Assembly (NCBI GenBank): GCA_016280395.1
Contig: JAEEGQ010000014.1
Span: forward strand, 1 to 39,853
Direction: 5' to 3'
Length of the DNA stretch: 39,853 nt
Source: Lachnospiraceae bacterium
GTDB taxonomy: Bacteria > Bacillota > Clostridia > Lachnospirales > Lachnospiraceae
A program made the position numbers and the translations under genes. Within the stretch, counting starts at the first letter, position 1. Each line of letters starts with the position of its first letter. Shown one piece after another: positions 1 to 6,899 of this stretch. The notes beneath the pieces were generated by a model. It saw only the letters and a list, made by a program, of their open reading frames with translations. It did not search any database and had not been told where the DNA came from.

Positions 1-1
1 A

Positions 2-187
2 TGCGACCTCGTGCTCATCAACAAGATGGATGTATGCGGGTATTTCGACTTCGATCTTGAGGAGTGCAGGAAGAATATCCTGATGAGAAACCCGAACGCG
101 AAGATAATACCTATAAGCGCGAAGACAGGCGAAGGGATAGACAGATTTGCCGACTGGCTCAGGGAAGAAATAAAAAAGAACAGATAA
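2..187 (+). CDS. hypB: Hydrogenase/urease nickel incorporation GTPase HypB, C-terminal part
   Basis: This is the 3' end of a gene that begins before the window; 61 codons remain, in the frame starting at base 2. The visible protein holds the guanine-specificity motif NKMD, a helix, the strand KIIPISAKTGEG (the G5 SAKTG motif) and a final amphipathic helix ending in EEIKKNR. This is the usual end of SIMIBI-class GTPases of the HypB/UreG type. HypB uses GTP hydrolysis to deliver nickel to [NiFe] hydrogenase in the cytoplasm, working with HypA. The hypA gene lies 3 kb downstream in the same direction, which favours HypB over UreG. The N-terminal metal-binding and P-loop parts are outside the window. 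No hydrogenase structural gene is visible here, so the nickel client is unknown. Confidence 0.85.
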   Translation, partial: CDLVLINKMDVCGYFDFDLEECRKNILMRNPNAKIIPISAKTGEGIDRFADWLREEIKKNR

Positions 188-242
188 CAGTCGCGCCGGA
201 ACATGGCGTGACAAGACAAGTATACATTGCGGAGGTAAAGGT

Positions 243-3038
243 ATGGCAGGAAAAGACCCCGGTTACCCGCTTCGTCCGGATTACGTAAATGTGGACGGGC
301 CAATGAAAGAAAACATTGCCAGACTTGGCAAGCTCATCACAGACCGCATCCCGATAAAACTCGGGCTGGCGAAGGTCACAAAGGACGATCCGGAGTACTG
401 GGCAGTCAGGATCCTTGTTGATGATGACGATGACCTCGCGAAATTCGTTATCGACAATTTCAAGTCTATCCGCAAACCGAAGACCTTTGCGGAGCTTAAG
501 AAATCTTCGGGATTGCCGGACGACAAGCTGAATGCGATCCTTGACAGGATATCATATACCGGGCTTGTGGAATACAACTGGGAAAACCCGCAGCATGAGA
601 AGCAGTGGGTGCTCCCGATGTTTGTTCCGGGTTCGGGCGAGTTCTCAAACATGAATCTTAAGCTTATCGATGAGCATCCCGAGCTTGGATATTTCTTTGA
701 ACATATGACAAGACTGCCGCTTGAGAAGGTTACCCCGATGGTGCCTCCCGGAGGCGCAGGTATCGGAATGCACGTTATTCCCGTCCAGAAGGAAGTGGAT
801 ATGTGCAATGAAGCCATATCGCTCGAAAAGATATCCTACTGGCTCGACAAATACGAAGGAAAATACGCTGCTTCGCCGTGTTCCTGCCGTCGTTCCCGCC
901 AGACCTTCGAGGAAGGATGCGCCGATGATTTTAACGACTGGTGCATAGCGGTCGGAGATATGGCGGATTATGTTGTGGAGACCGGAAAAGGCGGCCGCTA
1001 CATTACCAAAGAAGAAGCACTTGAGATATTTAAGAAAGGCGAGGAGAACGGCTTTGTTCACCAGATAACAAATATCGACGGAGAAAACAAGATATTTGCC
1101 ATCTGCAACTGCAATGTGAATGTCTGCTACGCGCTCCGCACCTCCCAGCTTTTCAACACACCGAATATGTCGGCATCGGCCTACAGGGCCCATGTGGAAA
1201 AAGAGAAATGCGTTGCCTGCGGCCGCTGCGTCGAGGTATGTCCGGCAGGCGCACTGTCGCTTGGACAGAAGCTCTGCAAAAAGGACGGGACCGCAGTAAA
1301 GTATCCGAAGCAGCTCCTGCCTTCCGACAAGCCGTGGAGCAAGGAGGATTGGAACTGGGATTACCGTGACGATAACAGGAAAGAGACTCATGAGTCCGGT
1401 ACTGCACCCTGTAAGACGGCATGCCCTGCGCACATCGCGATCCAGGGATATCTCAAGCTTGCAGCCATGGGACGCTATGATGATGCCCTCGCGCTTATAA
1501 AGAAGAACAACCCGCTTCCGGCAGTTTGCGGCCATATCTGCAACCGCAGGTGTGAAGATGCCTGCACGAGAGGAAACGTTGACGAGGCCATCGCAATAGA
1601 TGAAGTAAAGAAGTTTATCGCGATGCGCGATATGAACGCAAAGACGCGTTATATCCCTAAGAAGGTCATCCCGAAGGTACAGGGCGCGTTTGACGAGAAG
1701 ATAGCCATCATCGGCGCGGGTCCCGCGGGGCTTTCCTGTGCTTATTACCTTGCGGAGAAAGGCTACAGTCCCGTCATCTTCGAAAAGAACAAGAGACCGG
1801 GCGGCATGCTTACCTACGGCATCCCGTCTTATAAACTTGAAAAGGACGTCATTGACGCAGAGATAGACGTTATGCGTGAAATGGGCGTTGAGATCAGGTG
1901 CGGAGTCGAAGTGGGAAAGGACATAACCATTGACGAACTGAGAAAACAGGGCTATAAGGCATTTTATATCGCCATCGGATGCCAGGGCGGCAGAAAGACC
2001 GGTGTTCCCGGCGAAGACGGCAAGGGAGTTATCTCCGCTGTTGATTTCCTCCGCGGGATAAATGAGACCGAAGCCTTTAAGTTTGAAGGTGATGTGGTTG
2101 TCGTAGGCGGCGGAAACGTTGCGATCGACTGCTCGAGAGACGCAGTGCGCGCGGGCGCAAATAAGGTTTACCAGGTATCGCTCGAAACGAGGGATATCAT
2201 GCCGGCCTCAAAAGAAGAGATCGAGGAAGCGCTTGAAGACGGTGTTGAGCTTAAAGGCGGCTGGGGCCCGAAGGAGATCCGGCTTGATGAGAACGGCGCA
2301 GTCTGCGGCATCACGTTCAAGAAGTGTACGAGCGTTAAGGATGCGGAGGGACGCTTTGCTCCGCAGTATGATGAAAATGAAACCGTGGATATCGAATGCA
2401 GGCACGTGGTACTTGCAATAGGACAGTCTATCGTGTGGGGCGATCTTCTTGCGGGTTCAAAAGTAAAGCTTGGACGCGGGAACGGCACTTTGGCGGATGC
2501 AAAGACCTACCAGACCGACGAGCCGGATATCTTTGTAGGCGGTGATGTCTATACGGGACCGAAGTTCGTTATCGATGCGATTGCTACAGGAAAAGAAGGG
2601 GCAACCTCCATCCACAGGTTTGTACAGCCGCATTCGTCGCTTACTATAGGGCGCAATCAGAATTACTATAAAGAGCTTGACAAGAACGATATCCTCGTTG
2701 AGGATTACGATCATTCCGAACGCCAGAGACCGGGCCGTAAACCCGAAGCAGGGAGATCCTTCAGGGATACAAAGCTCACCTTTACGGAGGAGCAGGTCAA
2801 AAAGGAGACCGCAAGGTGTCTCGGATGCGGAGCGACCATCGTGGATGCCAACCGCTGCGTAGGCTGCGGCCTTTGCACCACACGCTGTGAATTTGACGCG
2901 ATCCACCTTAAGAGGGATGTTCCTGCCGCTTCGACAATGCGAAAGAGTGAGGACAAGCTGAAATATATCCTTCCGAACGGCCTTAAACAGGCCATCAAGG
3001 TCAGGTTAAAGCCGAAAAAACAGCAGGACTGGGAATAA
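243..3038 (+). CDS. Multi-cluster Fe-S flavoprotein oxidoreductase, GltD-like, fused to N-terminal ferredoxin module
   Basis: A 931-residue cytoplasmic protein with several modules. Residues 1 to about 200 are a region without a motif I know, partly winged-helix-like. Residues about 210-320 contain CSC and CNCNVNVC cysteine clusters, followed by a ferredoxin motif CVACGRCVEVCP at about 321-335. Residues about 387-445 match the Fe-S helical domain at the start of glutamate synthase small subunit (GltD) proteins, with CKTACPAHI and CGHICNRRCEDAC. An FAD-binding Rossmann motif IIGAGPAGLSC lies near 486 and an NAD(P)-binding motif VVVGGGNVAIDC near 617. The C-terminus carries further cysteine pairs, CLGCG and CVGCGLCTTRCEFDA (about 857-886). 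The family moves electrons between NAD(P)H and ferredoxin-like carriers through FAD; the true partner is unknown. It sits between hypB and hypA, suggesting a link to hydrogen metabolism. The start is supported by GGAGG seven bases upstream. It is not a glutamate synthase subunit on present evidence, since no large subunit is nearby. Confidence 0.8.
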   Translation: MAGKDPGYPLRPDYVNVDGPMKENIARLGKLITDRIPIKLGLAKVTKDDPEYWAVRILVDDDDDLAKFVIDNFKSIRKPKTFAELKKSSGLPDDKLNAILDRISYTGLVEYNWENPQHEKQWVLPMFVPGSGEFSNMNLKLIDEHPELGYFFEHMTRLPLEKVTPMVPPGGAGIGMHVIPVQKEVDMCNEAISLEKISYWLDKYEGKYAASPCSCRRSRQTFEEGCADDFNDWCIAVGDMADYVVETGKGGRYITKEEALEIFKKGEENGFVHQITNIDGENKIFAICNCNVNVCYALRTSQLFNTPNMSASAYRAHVEKEKCVACGRCVEVCPAGALSLGQKLCKKDGTAVKYPKQLLPSDKPWSKEDWNWDYRDDNRKETHESGTAPCKTACPAHIAIQGYLKLAAMGRYDDALALIKKNNPLPAVCGHICNRRCEDACTRGNVDEAIAIDEVKKFIAMRDMNAKTRYIPKKVIPKVQGAFDEKIAIIGAGPAGLSCAYYLAEKGYSPVIFEKNKRPGGMLTYGIPSYKLEKDVIDAEIDVMREMGVEIRCGVEVGKDITIDELRKQGYKAFYIAIGCQGGRKTGVPGEDGKGVISAVDFLRGINETEAFKFEGDVVVVGGGNVAIDCSRDAVRAGANKVYQVSLETRDIMPASKEEIEEALEDGVELKGGWGPKEIRLDENGAVCGITFKKCTSVKDAEGRFAPQYDENETVDIECRHVVLAIGQSIVWGDLLAGSKVKLGRGNGTLADAKTYQTDEPDIFVGGDVYTGPKFVIDAIATGKEGATSIHRFVQPHSSLTIGRNQNYYKELDKNDILVEDYDHSERQRPGRKPEAGRSFRDTKLTFTEEQVKKETARCLGCGATIVDANRCVGCGLCTTRCEFDAIHLKRDVPAASTMRKSEDKLKYILPNGLKQAIKVRLKPKKQQDWE

Positions 3039-3108
3039 TAATATCAGCAAGGACGGCTTGTACCGGGCGGCACAAGCCGTCGCTGTCAACACCCCGGAAA
3101 GGAGCGTA

Positions 3109-3453
3109 ATGCACGAACTTGGTGTTGTTTTTCATATCATAGATGATGTTACGGCCGCAGGCAGGGAGAACAACATTGAAAACATCTTCAGCGTGACTGT
3201 GCAGCTCGGGACCGTTTCCGGCGTGATCCCGTCATATCTGCTGGACTGCTGGAAATGGGCTGTAAAACGGACAGAAATGTTAAAAGAGGCCGAACTCATC
3301 ATCAAACCAATAGAAGCGGTTACTTTCTGCGAGGACTGCAAACAGGAGTATGACACCATAAAGTACGGGAAAATATGTCCTCTGTGCGGGAGCAGCCGCA
3401 CATACCTTGTTACGGGGAATGAATTTCTGATCGATGAGATCGCAGGAATGTAA
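3109..3453 (+). CDS. hypA: Hydrogenase nickel incorporation protein HypA
   Basis: A 114-residue protein starting MHELG. The histidine at position 2 is the nickel ligand conserved throughout the HypA family. The zinc site is present as two CxxC pairs, C74/C77 and C90/C93. The length is typical of the family (about 113-118 residues). HypA hands nickel to the hydrogenase large subunit together with HypB. The reading frame is open further upstream, but the ATG at 3109 is preferred because GGAAAGGAG lies just before it and translation from it gives the conserved MHE terminus. It follows the Fe-S oxidoreductase by about 70 bases, and hypB precedes that gene, so the three are probably one operon. 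A strong hairpin follows the stop codon. Confidence 0.92.
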   Translation: MHELGVVFHIIDDVTAAGRENNIENIFSVTVQLGTVSGVIPSYLLDCWKWAVKRTEMLKEAELIIKPIEAVTFCEDCKQEYDTIKYGKICPLCGSSRTYLVTGNEFLIDEIAGM

Positions 3454-3455
3454 AA

Positions 3456-3497
3456 AAAGAGACTGCAGCACGGCATTGTTCCGTCTGCAGTCTCTTT
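3456..3497 (+). terminator. Hairpin after hypA, probable terminator
   Basis: A 13-bp perfect stem (3456-3468 with 3485-3497, AAAGAGACTGCAG and its complement) is extended inward by ACGG/CCGT across a bulge, leaving a loop of about seven bases. It begins three bases after the hypA stop codon. The right arm ends CTCTTT, followed by GCATTT, so the U-tract is weak and termination may be partial. The A-rich left arm would give U residues to transcription arriving on the minus strand from the GH5 gene, so it may act in both directions. Confidence 0.65.
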
Positions 3498-3502
3498 GCA
3501 TT

Positions 3503-3722
3503 TCTGCAAAAAGGCCCCGGTGGTCAGTGCAGGTATCACCGGGGACCCTAAAGCACGCCGGTACTTAGCGAATGCAAGCGACTGCGCAGCATGAGCTTAG
3601 TACCGCTGCGTGCGTATCCGGGCGATAGCGAAGTCCACGGTGATATCTGTACGGCCACCGGGGACGGAGATACGATAACTGCGGGTTCGGCCGCTCGCTG
3701 TCACGTAAGATTTTTCGCGGGG
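3503..3722. repeat. Palindromic intergenic repeat, family A copy 1
   Basis: About 220 bp that recur almost exactly 300 bp downstream (3804-4022) with few differences. The unit is itself a long imperfect palindrome. Arm 3513-3546 (GGCCCCGGTGG...) pairs with 3633-3665 (...GGCCACCGGGGAC) with one indel and several mismatches. Inside it, GGTAC-TTAGC-GAATGC pairs with GCATGAGCTTAGTACC around a small central loop near 3580. After the palindrome comes a tail (about 3666-3722) conserved between copies and containing GCGGGTTCGGCCGC, a smaller hairpin. The short reading frames inside it mirror the repeat and are not genes. No transposase or target-site duplication is visible. Confidence 0.85.
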
Positions 3723-3740
3723 CCGGTTCGCACCTTAGAA

Positions 3741-3779
3741 AGTTCAGCAAAAAGCGTCACTGGCGATTTTTGCTGAACT
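3741..3779. repeat. Perfect 13-bp inverted repeat between the two family A repeats
   Basis: AGTTCAGCAAAAA at 3741-3753 pairs perfectly with TTTTTGCTGAACT at 3767-3779 around a 13-base loop. Because one arm ends in A5 and the other begins with T5, it resembles a bidirectional terminator in which the U-tract lies inside the stem. It is not repeated after the second family A copy, so it is not part of the repeat unit. It could end transcription arriving from either the hyp genes or the GH5 gene. Confidence 0.6.
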
Positions 3780-3803
3780 AGCGCTCGGGCCTCGAAACCG
3801 ATG

Positions 3804-4022
3804 TCTGCAAAAAGGCCCCGGTGGCCGTGCAGGTATCACCGGGGACCCTAAAGCACGCCGGTACTTAGCGAATGCAAGCGACGGCGCAGCATGAGCTTAG
3901 TACCGCTGCGTGCGTATCCGGGCGATAGCGGAGTCCACGGTGATATTTGTACGGATACCGGGGCCGGGGATACGATAACTGCGGGTTCGGCCACTCGCTA
4001 CCACGTAAGATTTTTCGCGGGG
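3804..4022. repeat. Palindromic intergenic repeat, family A copy 2
   Basis: Second copy of the 3503-3722 unit. From 3541/3841 onward the two copies align without gaps at a 300-bp offset. Line by line, differences are scattered single bases (for example ACTGCG/ACGGCG) and one cluster near 3955-3968. Its outer arms, from about 3814 and to about 3966, pair better than in copy 1: roughly 27 of 33 positions match and most mismatches are potential G-U pairs. It ends 45 bp from the stop codon of the minus-strand GH5 gene, so the two copies fill the gap between convergent genes. Confidence 0.85.
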
Positions 4023-4066
4023 GCGGGGAATGCAAGTATACGCGGCTCCGGCGCGACAGAGGAGTC

Positions 4067-5224
4067 TTACCGTAAAACTTCAATGATACCGCCGTCTTTA
4101 ATGTGTGAATGATCGAAATATACCTGTCCGATCCCGGCCTGTTCAAAAAGCGAAAGCAGGTGTTTTGCCTGCGCTTTCTGCGGCTCGCCGGCATCCGGGT
4201 AGCATCCCCACTCCCCTATAAACATGGGGATGTCAAGAGCCTTTGCTTTTTCAAACAAAACAGAAAAGATCAGATCGATCCGTTCTGTGCCGCCCTGCCC
4301 GTAATCCGCGGTATCCACAAGAATATCGTAGCAGTGCGGAGCATAGGCCTGGTTTGCAAAAGGCTTTCCGAAGCTGTCCAACGCAGGACGGATCACCGAG
4401 GGAATACCGGCGTTAGCAAAGTAACAGCTTTCAAGAATGATGATGGTTTCGGGATCAACCTCACGGATGGCGGCAGCGGCTTCGTCATAGAAGGGATTAA
4501 GGCTGTTTTCTTCAAAACCGGCAGCAATTGGAGCAATGCTGCCTATAAGCCTCATTACGGCATCTTCGTCTTCAAAAGCCGACAGGTCCGTACCGCCGTT
4601 TGAGAATTCAGCCATTATCTGGCCGACTTTTGCGCCTGCAGTCCCGGGGAACGGCTCGTTGAACAGGTCGTAGCCGATCACATAAGGATCCTTGCCGTAA
4701 CGCCCGGCTATATATTTCCAGAGGTTCACAAAATGCGTTCTTATACCGACCCCGTCGGACGCCGTTTCGTCGGCCCAGAAAGAATCGAAGGCGGTCTGTA
4801 CCGCGGGACTGAGCAGGTATGATTCGCTCCAGAGCTCCGTGCGTATGTGTTCAGCGCCTTTGTCAAGAGTTGCCCAGACAGGCGCTCCGTCTTCGAACTT
4901 TTCACCGAAGAGATCCTGGTGCATATCAAGGAAAACGGGGATATCGTGGGACGCGGCTCTTGCGATGATCTTATCGATGCCGCTGAAATACTCTTCCGAA
5001 TAAACACCGGGGGCTGGCTCGGCCGCGCACCACTGAAGCCCGAGACGGATGAGGTTGAAGCCGTGCTCTTTTAGGAAGGCAAAGTCCTCATCGGTATAAT
5101 CACCTGTGTAATTCCGTTCTTTTTCCTTGCATACCATGTTGATACCCTTTGGGATAAAGGGGCTTCCGGAAACATCCGTAAACTGTTTTCCCTGTATTTT
5201 TATCTTCTTTTCCTGTACCATCAT
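4067..5224 (-). CDS. Cytoplasmic glycoside hydrolase family 5, endoglycoceramidase-like
   Basis: A 385-residue (beta/alpha)8 hydrolase. The acid/base glutamate is E190 in the motif YDLFNEPFPG, and the nucleophile is E338 in FIGEWG. The conserved active-site histidine appears in APHCYD near 297, and an LDMHQD motif occurs near 99-104. The NEPFPG form resembles bacterial endoglycoceramidase-related GH5 enzymes, which cleave glycosidic bonds to lipid or simple aglycones; the real substrate is not shown by the sequence. There is no signal peptide, so it should act in the cytoplasm on an imported glycoside. It lies 36 bp downstream of a GPH-family symporter in the same direction, fitting an import-then-hydrolyse pair. 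Two ATG codons stand in tandem at the start; a CGGAG site precedes the first. The family assignment is firm, the subfamily less so. Confidence 0.82.
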   Translation of the reverse strand: MMVQEKKIKIQGKQFTDVSGSPFIPKGINMVCKEKERNYTGDYTDEDFAFLKEHGFNLIRLGLQWCAAEPAPGVYSEEYFSGIDKIIARAASHDIPVFLDMHQDLFGEKFEDGAPVWATLDKGAEHIRTELWSESYLLSPAVQTAFDSFWADETASDGVGIRTHFVNLWKYIAGRYGKDPYVIGYDLFNEPFPGTAGAKVGQIMAEFSNGGTDLSAFEDEDAVMRLIGSIAPIAAGFEENSLNPFYDEAAAAIREVDPETIIILESCYFANAGIPSVIRPALDSFGKPFANQAYAPHCYDILVDTADYGQGGTERIDLIFSVLFEKAKALDIPMFIGEWGCYPDAGEPQKAQAKHLLSLFEQAGIGQVYFDHSHIKDGGIIEVLR

Positions 5225-5260
5225 TTTACTCCGTTTCGGTATTTAGGTCTTTAAAGCCGT

Positions 5261-6697
5261 TCAAGAGCCGGAACCCCCGGCGTCACCGGGATTTTCTGCG
5301 CTTTCTGTACCTTCTCTTGCTTTCACGTTAAAGTCCGAGATCTCCTTCTCCAGCTTTTTATTGATGGGGAAGAAGATGAAGGGGATCACGCCTACGAGAA
5401 CAAGTAGCAGCGGAACAAGGCCTGCGCCGACACGGATGCCCCACAGTGTATGTGCGCTTTGCGTTTCGAGCCCGCCGTCATACCCGAAAATGCTCAAAAT
5501 ACTTGAAAACAGCGTTGTATGGAGACTTACGAGCATTGTGGTGATGAGAGCGAAGAGACCACCGTAAAGGCCGGTCTTTCTTGTGCCGGTGCGCATCTCG
5601 TCATAATCGATCAGCTCGCCGTTCTGCACAACGCCTGCCGTCTGGACAACATTGAGCGAGAAAACGATAAGTGTATAGCTGAATATCGCATGCCACCCCT
5701 TTGTGATAAAGAGAAGGCTTAAGAAGCCGAAAGCCCCCGGGATGAGGGCGAGGATCGTGATAAGCTTGCTCCCGTGCTGTTTTATGAGCTTCCCGGCAAA
5801 AGGCAGAAGGATGAGCATTATAAGCCCGGGGATCACATCCGCGAGGGTCGCCACAAGCTCGCCCGATCTTAAGACCTTATCCATCATGTAAAGGAACGGG
5901 TTGTAGTATTCGGCCATTGCGCCGCGCGCAAGGACGTAGAACAGCAGGTAGGTTATGAACGGTCTCGAGAAGATGATCTTCCGGACATCGGTCCAGAGCT
6001 CCTTTAAGTTCTTGTGTTCGGGAGCAACGGTCGTTTTATAGAGCTGCTCATTGTCTTTTATACCGCGGAAGGCAAGGATATAAAGGACTGCGTTCATCAG
6101 TATGACACACGAGAAAACGACAATGACCAGTGTTCTGTTTATATCGCCGACAAGCAGGATGGTGGGGATGATAGTCACAACGGTCCCGACCACATTGCCT
6201 ATGTAGGTGCGGATTATCTCGATATCGACGCGCTCTTCTTTGTCCGGCGCAACAAGCAGGAAATAGGACTGGTATGCGACCGAGAAGACGGTATAAGCGG
6301 TATCGAATACAAACAGTTCAACGAGCAGCACCGCAAAGATAAGCCAGTCGTTCCATGAAGGGTGGGACATCAGCATACAGAATACCGAAATGAGCATTGT
6401 AGGTGCCGTGACACGCATGAGATAGGCATATTTGCCGCGTTTTTTGCTGAAGGGCATCTTGTCGATATAGGCGCCGAGCAGAGGGTCGTTTATTGCGTTC
6501 CAGATGCTGTAGATCAGATAGAGGATCCCGTAGAATTTCGGATCAAGGCCGATAACGTCCGTGTAGAACTTCATCAGCGTGTTGTGAATGATGATCGGGC
6601 CGATGACTGAAGCAGGGCCCGGAAGCGCGATGGCGAGCTTTTGTTTAAAAGAGAGCTTGCCGTCGTGCGGGTTGAAGATGTCTTTTAATTTCCCCAT
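5261..6697 (-). CDS. GPH-family (glycoside-pentoside-hexuronide) cation symporter
   Basis: A 478-residue polytopic membrane protein with about 12 predicted membrane segments. Family signs are the early INDPLLGAYIDKMPFSKKRGKYAYLMR stretch (residues about 68-94), matching the GPH signature NDPxxGxxxD...GxxxP, and the late DYDEMRTGTRKTGLYGG segment near 366-382, typical of MelB/XynP/YicJ relatives. These proteins import glycosides with sodium or protons across the cytoplasmic membrane. It is the first gene of a two-gene minus-strand unit with the GH5 hydrolase. A GGGAGG Shine-Dalgarno site lies just ahead of the ATG and a promoter can be seen at 6744-6772. The acidic, glycine-rich C-terminal tail is probably cytoplasmic. 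The transported sugar cannot be deduced. Confidence 0.88.
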   Translation of the reverse strand: MGKLKDIFNPHDGKLSFKQKLAIALPGPASVIGPIIIHNTLMKFYTDVIGLDPKFYGILYLIYSIWNAINDPLLGAYIDKMPFSKKRGKYAYLMRVTAPTMLISVFCMLMSHPSWNDWLIFAVLLVELFVFDTAYTVFSVAYQSYFLLVAPDKEERVDIEIIRTYIGNVVGTVVTIIPTILLVGDINRTLVIVVFSCVILMNAVLYILAFRGIKDNEQLYKTTVAPEHKNLKELWTDVRKIIFSRPFITYLLFYVLARGAMAEYYNPFLYMMDKVLRSGELVATLADVIPGLIMLILLPFAGKLIKQHGSKLITILALIPGAFGFLSLLFITKGWHAIFSYTLIVFSLNVVQTAGVVQNGELIDYDEMRTGTRKTGLYGGLFALITTMLVSLHTTLFSSILSIFGYDGGLETQSAHTLWGIRVGAGLVPLLLVLVGVIPFIFFPINKKLEKEISDFNVKAREGTESAENPGDAGGSGS

Positions 6698-6743
6698 TTT
6701 TTATACCTCCCGGGGCATATCCGAAGGAAATGCCGTTACTGTA

Positions 6744-6772
6744 ATTACACTCCAAATGCCGGCGGTTGTCAA
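6744..6772 (-). promoter_or_regulatory. Promoter for the symporter-GH5 unit
   Basis: On the minus strand, a consensus -35 box TTGACA (complement of 6767-6772) is followed after 17 bases by TGTAAT (complement of 6744-6749), a near-consensus -10 box. The predicted start of transcription leaves a leader of roughly 40 bases before the symporter ATG. Confidence 0.7.
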
Positions 6773-6784
6773 CCGTAATCGGCA
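6757..6784. promoter_or_regulatory. Candidate operator dyad over the symporter -35 box
   Basis: CGGTTG-T-CAACCG (6763-6775) is a perfect 6+1+6 palindrome covering the -35 hexamer of the minus-strand promoter. It is nested within a second dyad, TGCCG (6757-6761) and CGGCA (6780-6784). Binding there would block the symporter promoter. No regulator gene for it lies in the window, so this is a prediction from symmetry and position. Confidence 0.4.
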
Positions 6785-6824
6785 CTTTTCAAGAGGCTTT
6801 CAAGGGACGGCAGGGTATAATTTA

Positions 6825-6853
6825 TTGACATTTCCACAAAATTACTGTATAAT
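6825..6853 (+). promoter_or_regulatory. Consensus sigma-A promoter for the GGDEF gene
   Basis: TTGACA (6825-6830), a 17-base spacer and TATAAT (6848-6853) match the housekeeping consensus at every position. The gene's ATG is at 6900, giving a leader of about 40 bases that contains an AGGGAGC Shine-Dalgarno site. Confidence 0.9.
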
Positions 6854-6899
6854 CGTATTGATATCATAGGGTTTACAGTACAAAAAAGGGAGCAGACAG

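Noticed and set aside
645-1535. Long open frame (296 codons) on the minus strand
   Set aside because: It lies wholly opposite the Fe-S oxidoreductase, whose domains are well supported, and its translation shows no domain or good start site.
243-3038. Glutamate synthase small subunit
   Set aside because: The GltD-like core is only the middle of a larger multi-Fe-S protein and no gltB-like large subunit is adjacent.
3503-4022. CRISPR array or tandem direct-repeat gene
   Set aside because: Only two units, far too long for CRISPR repeats, no spacers and no cas genes.
3565-4194. Two similar minus-strand frames ending in the same 50 or so residues
   Set aside because: The likeness comes from the DNA repeat itself; there is no ribosome site, and the frames lie across hairpins.
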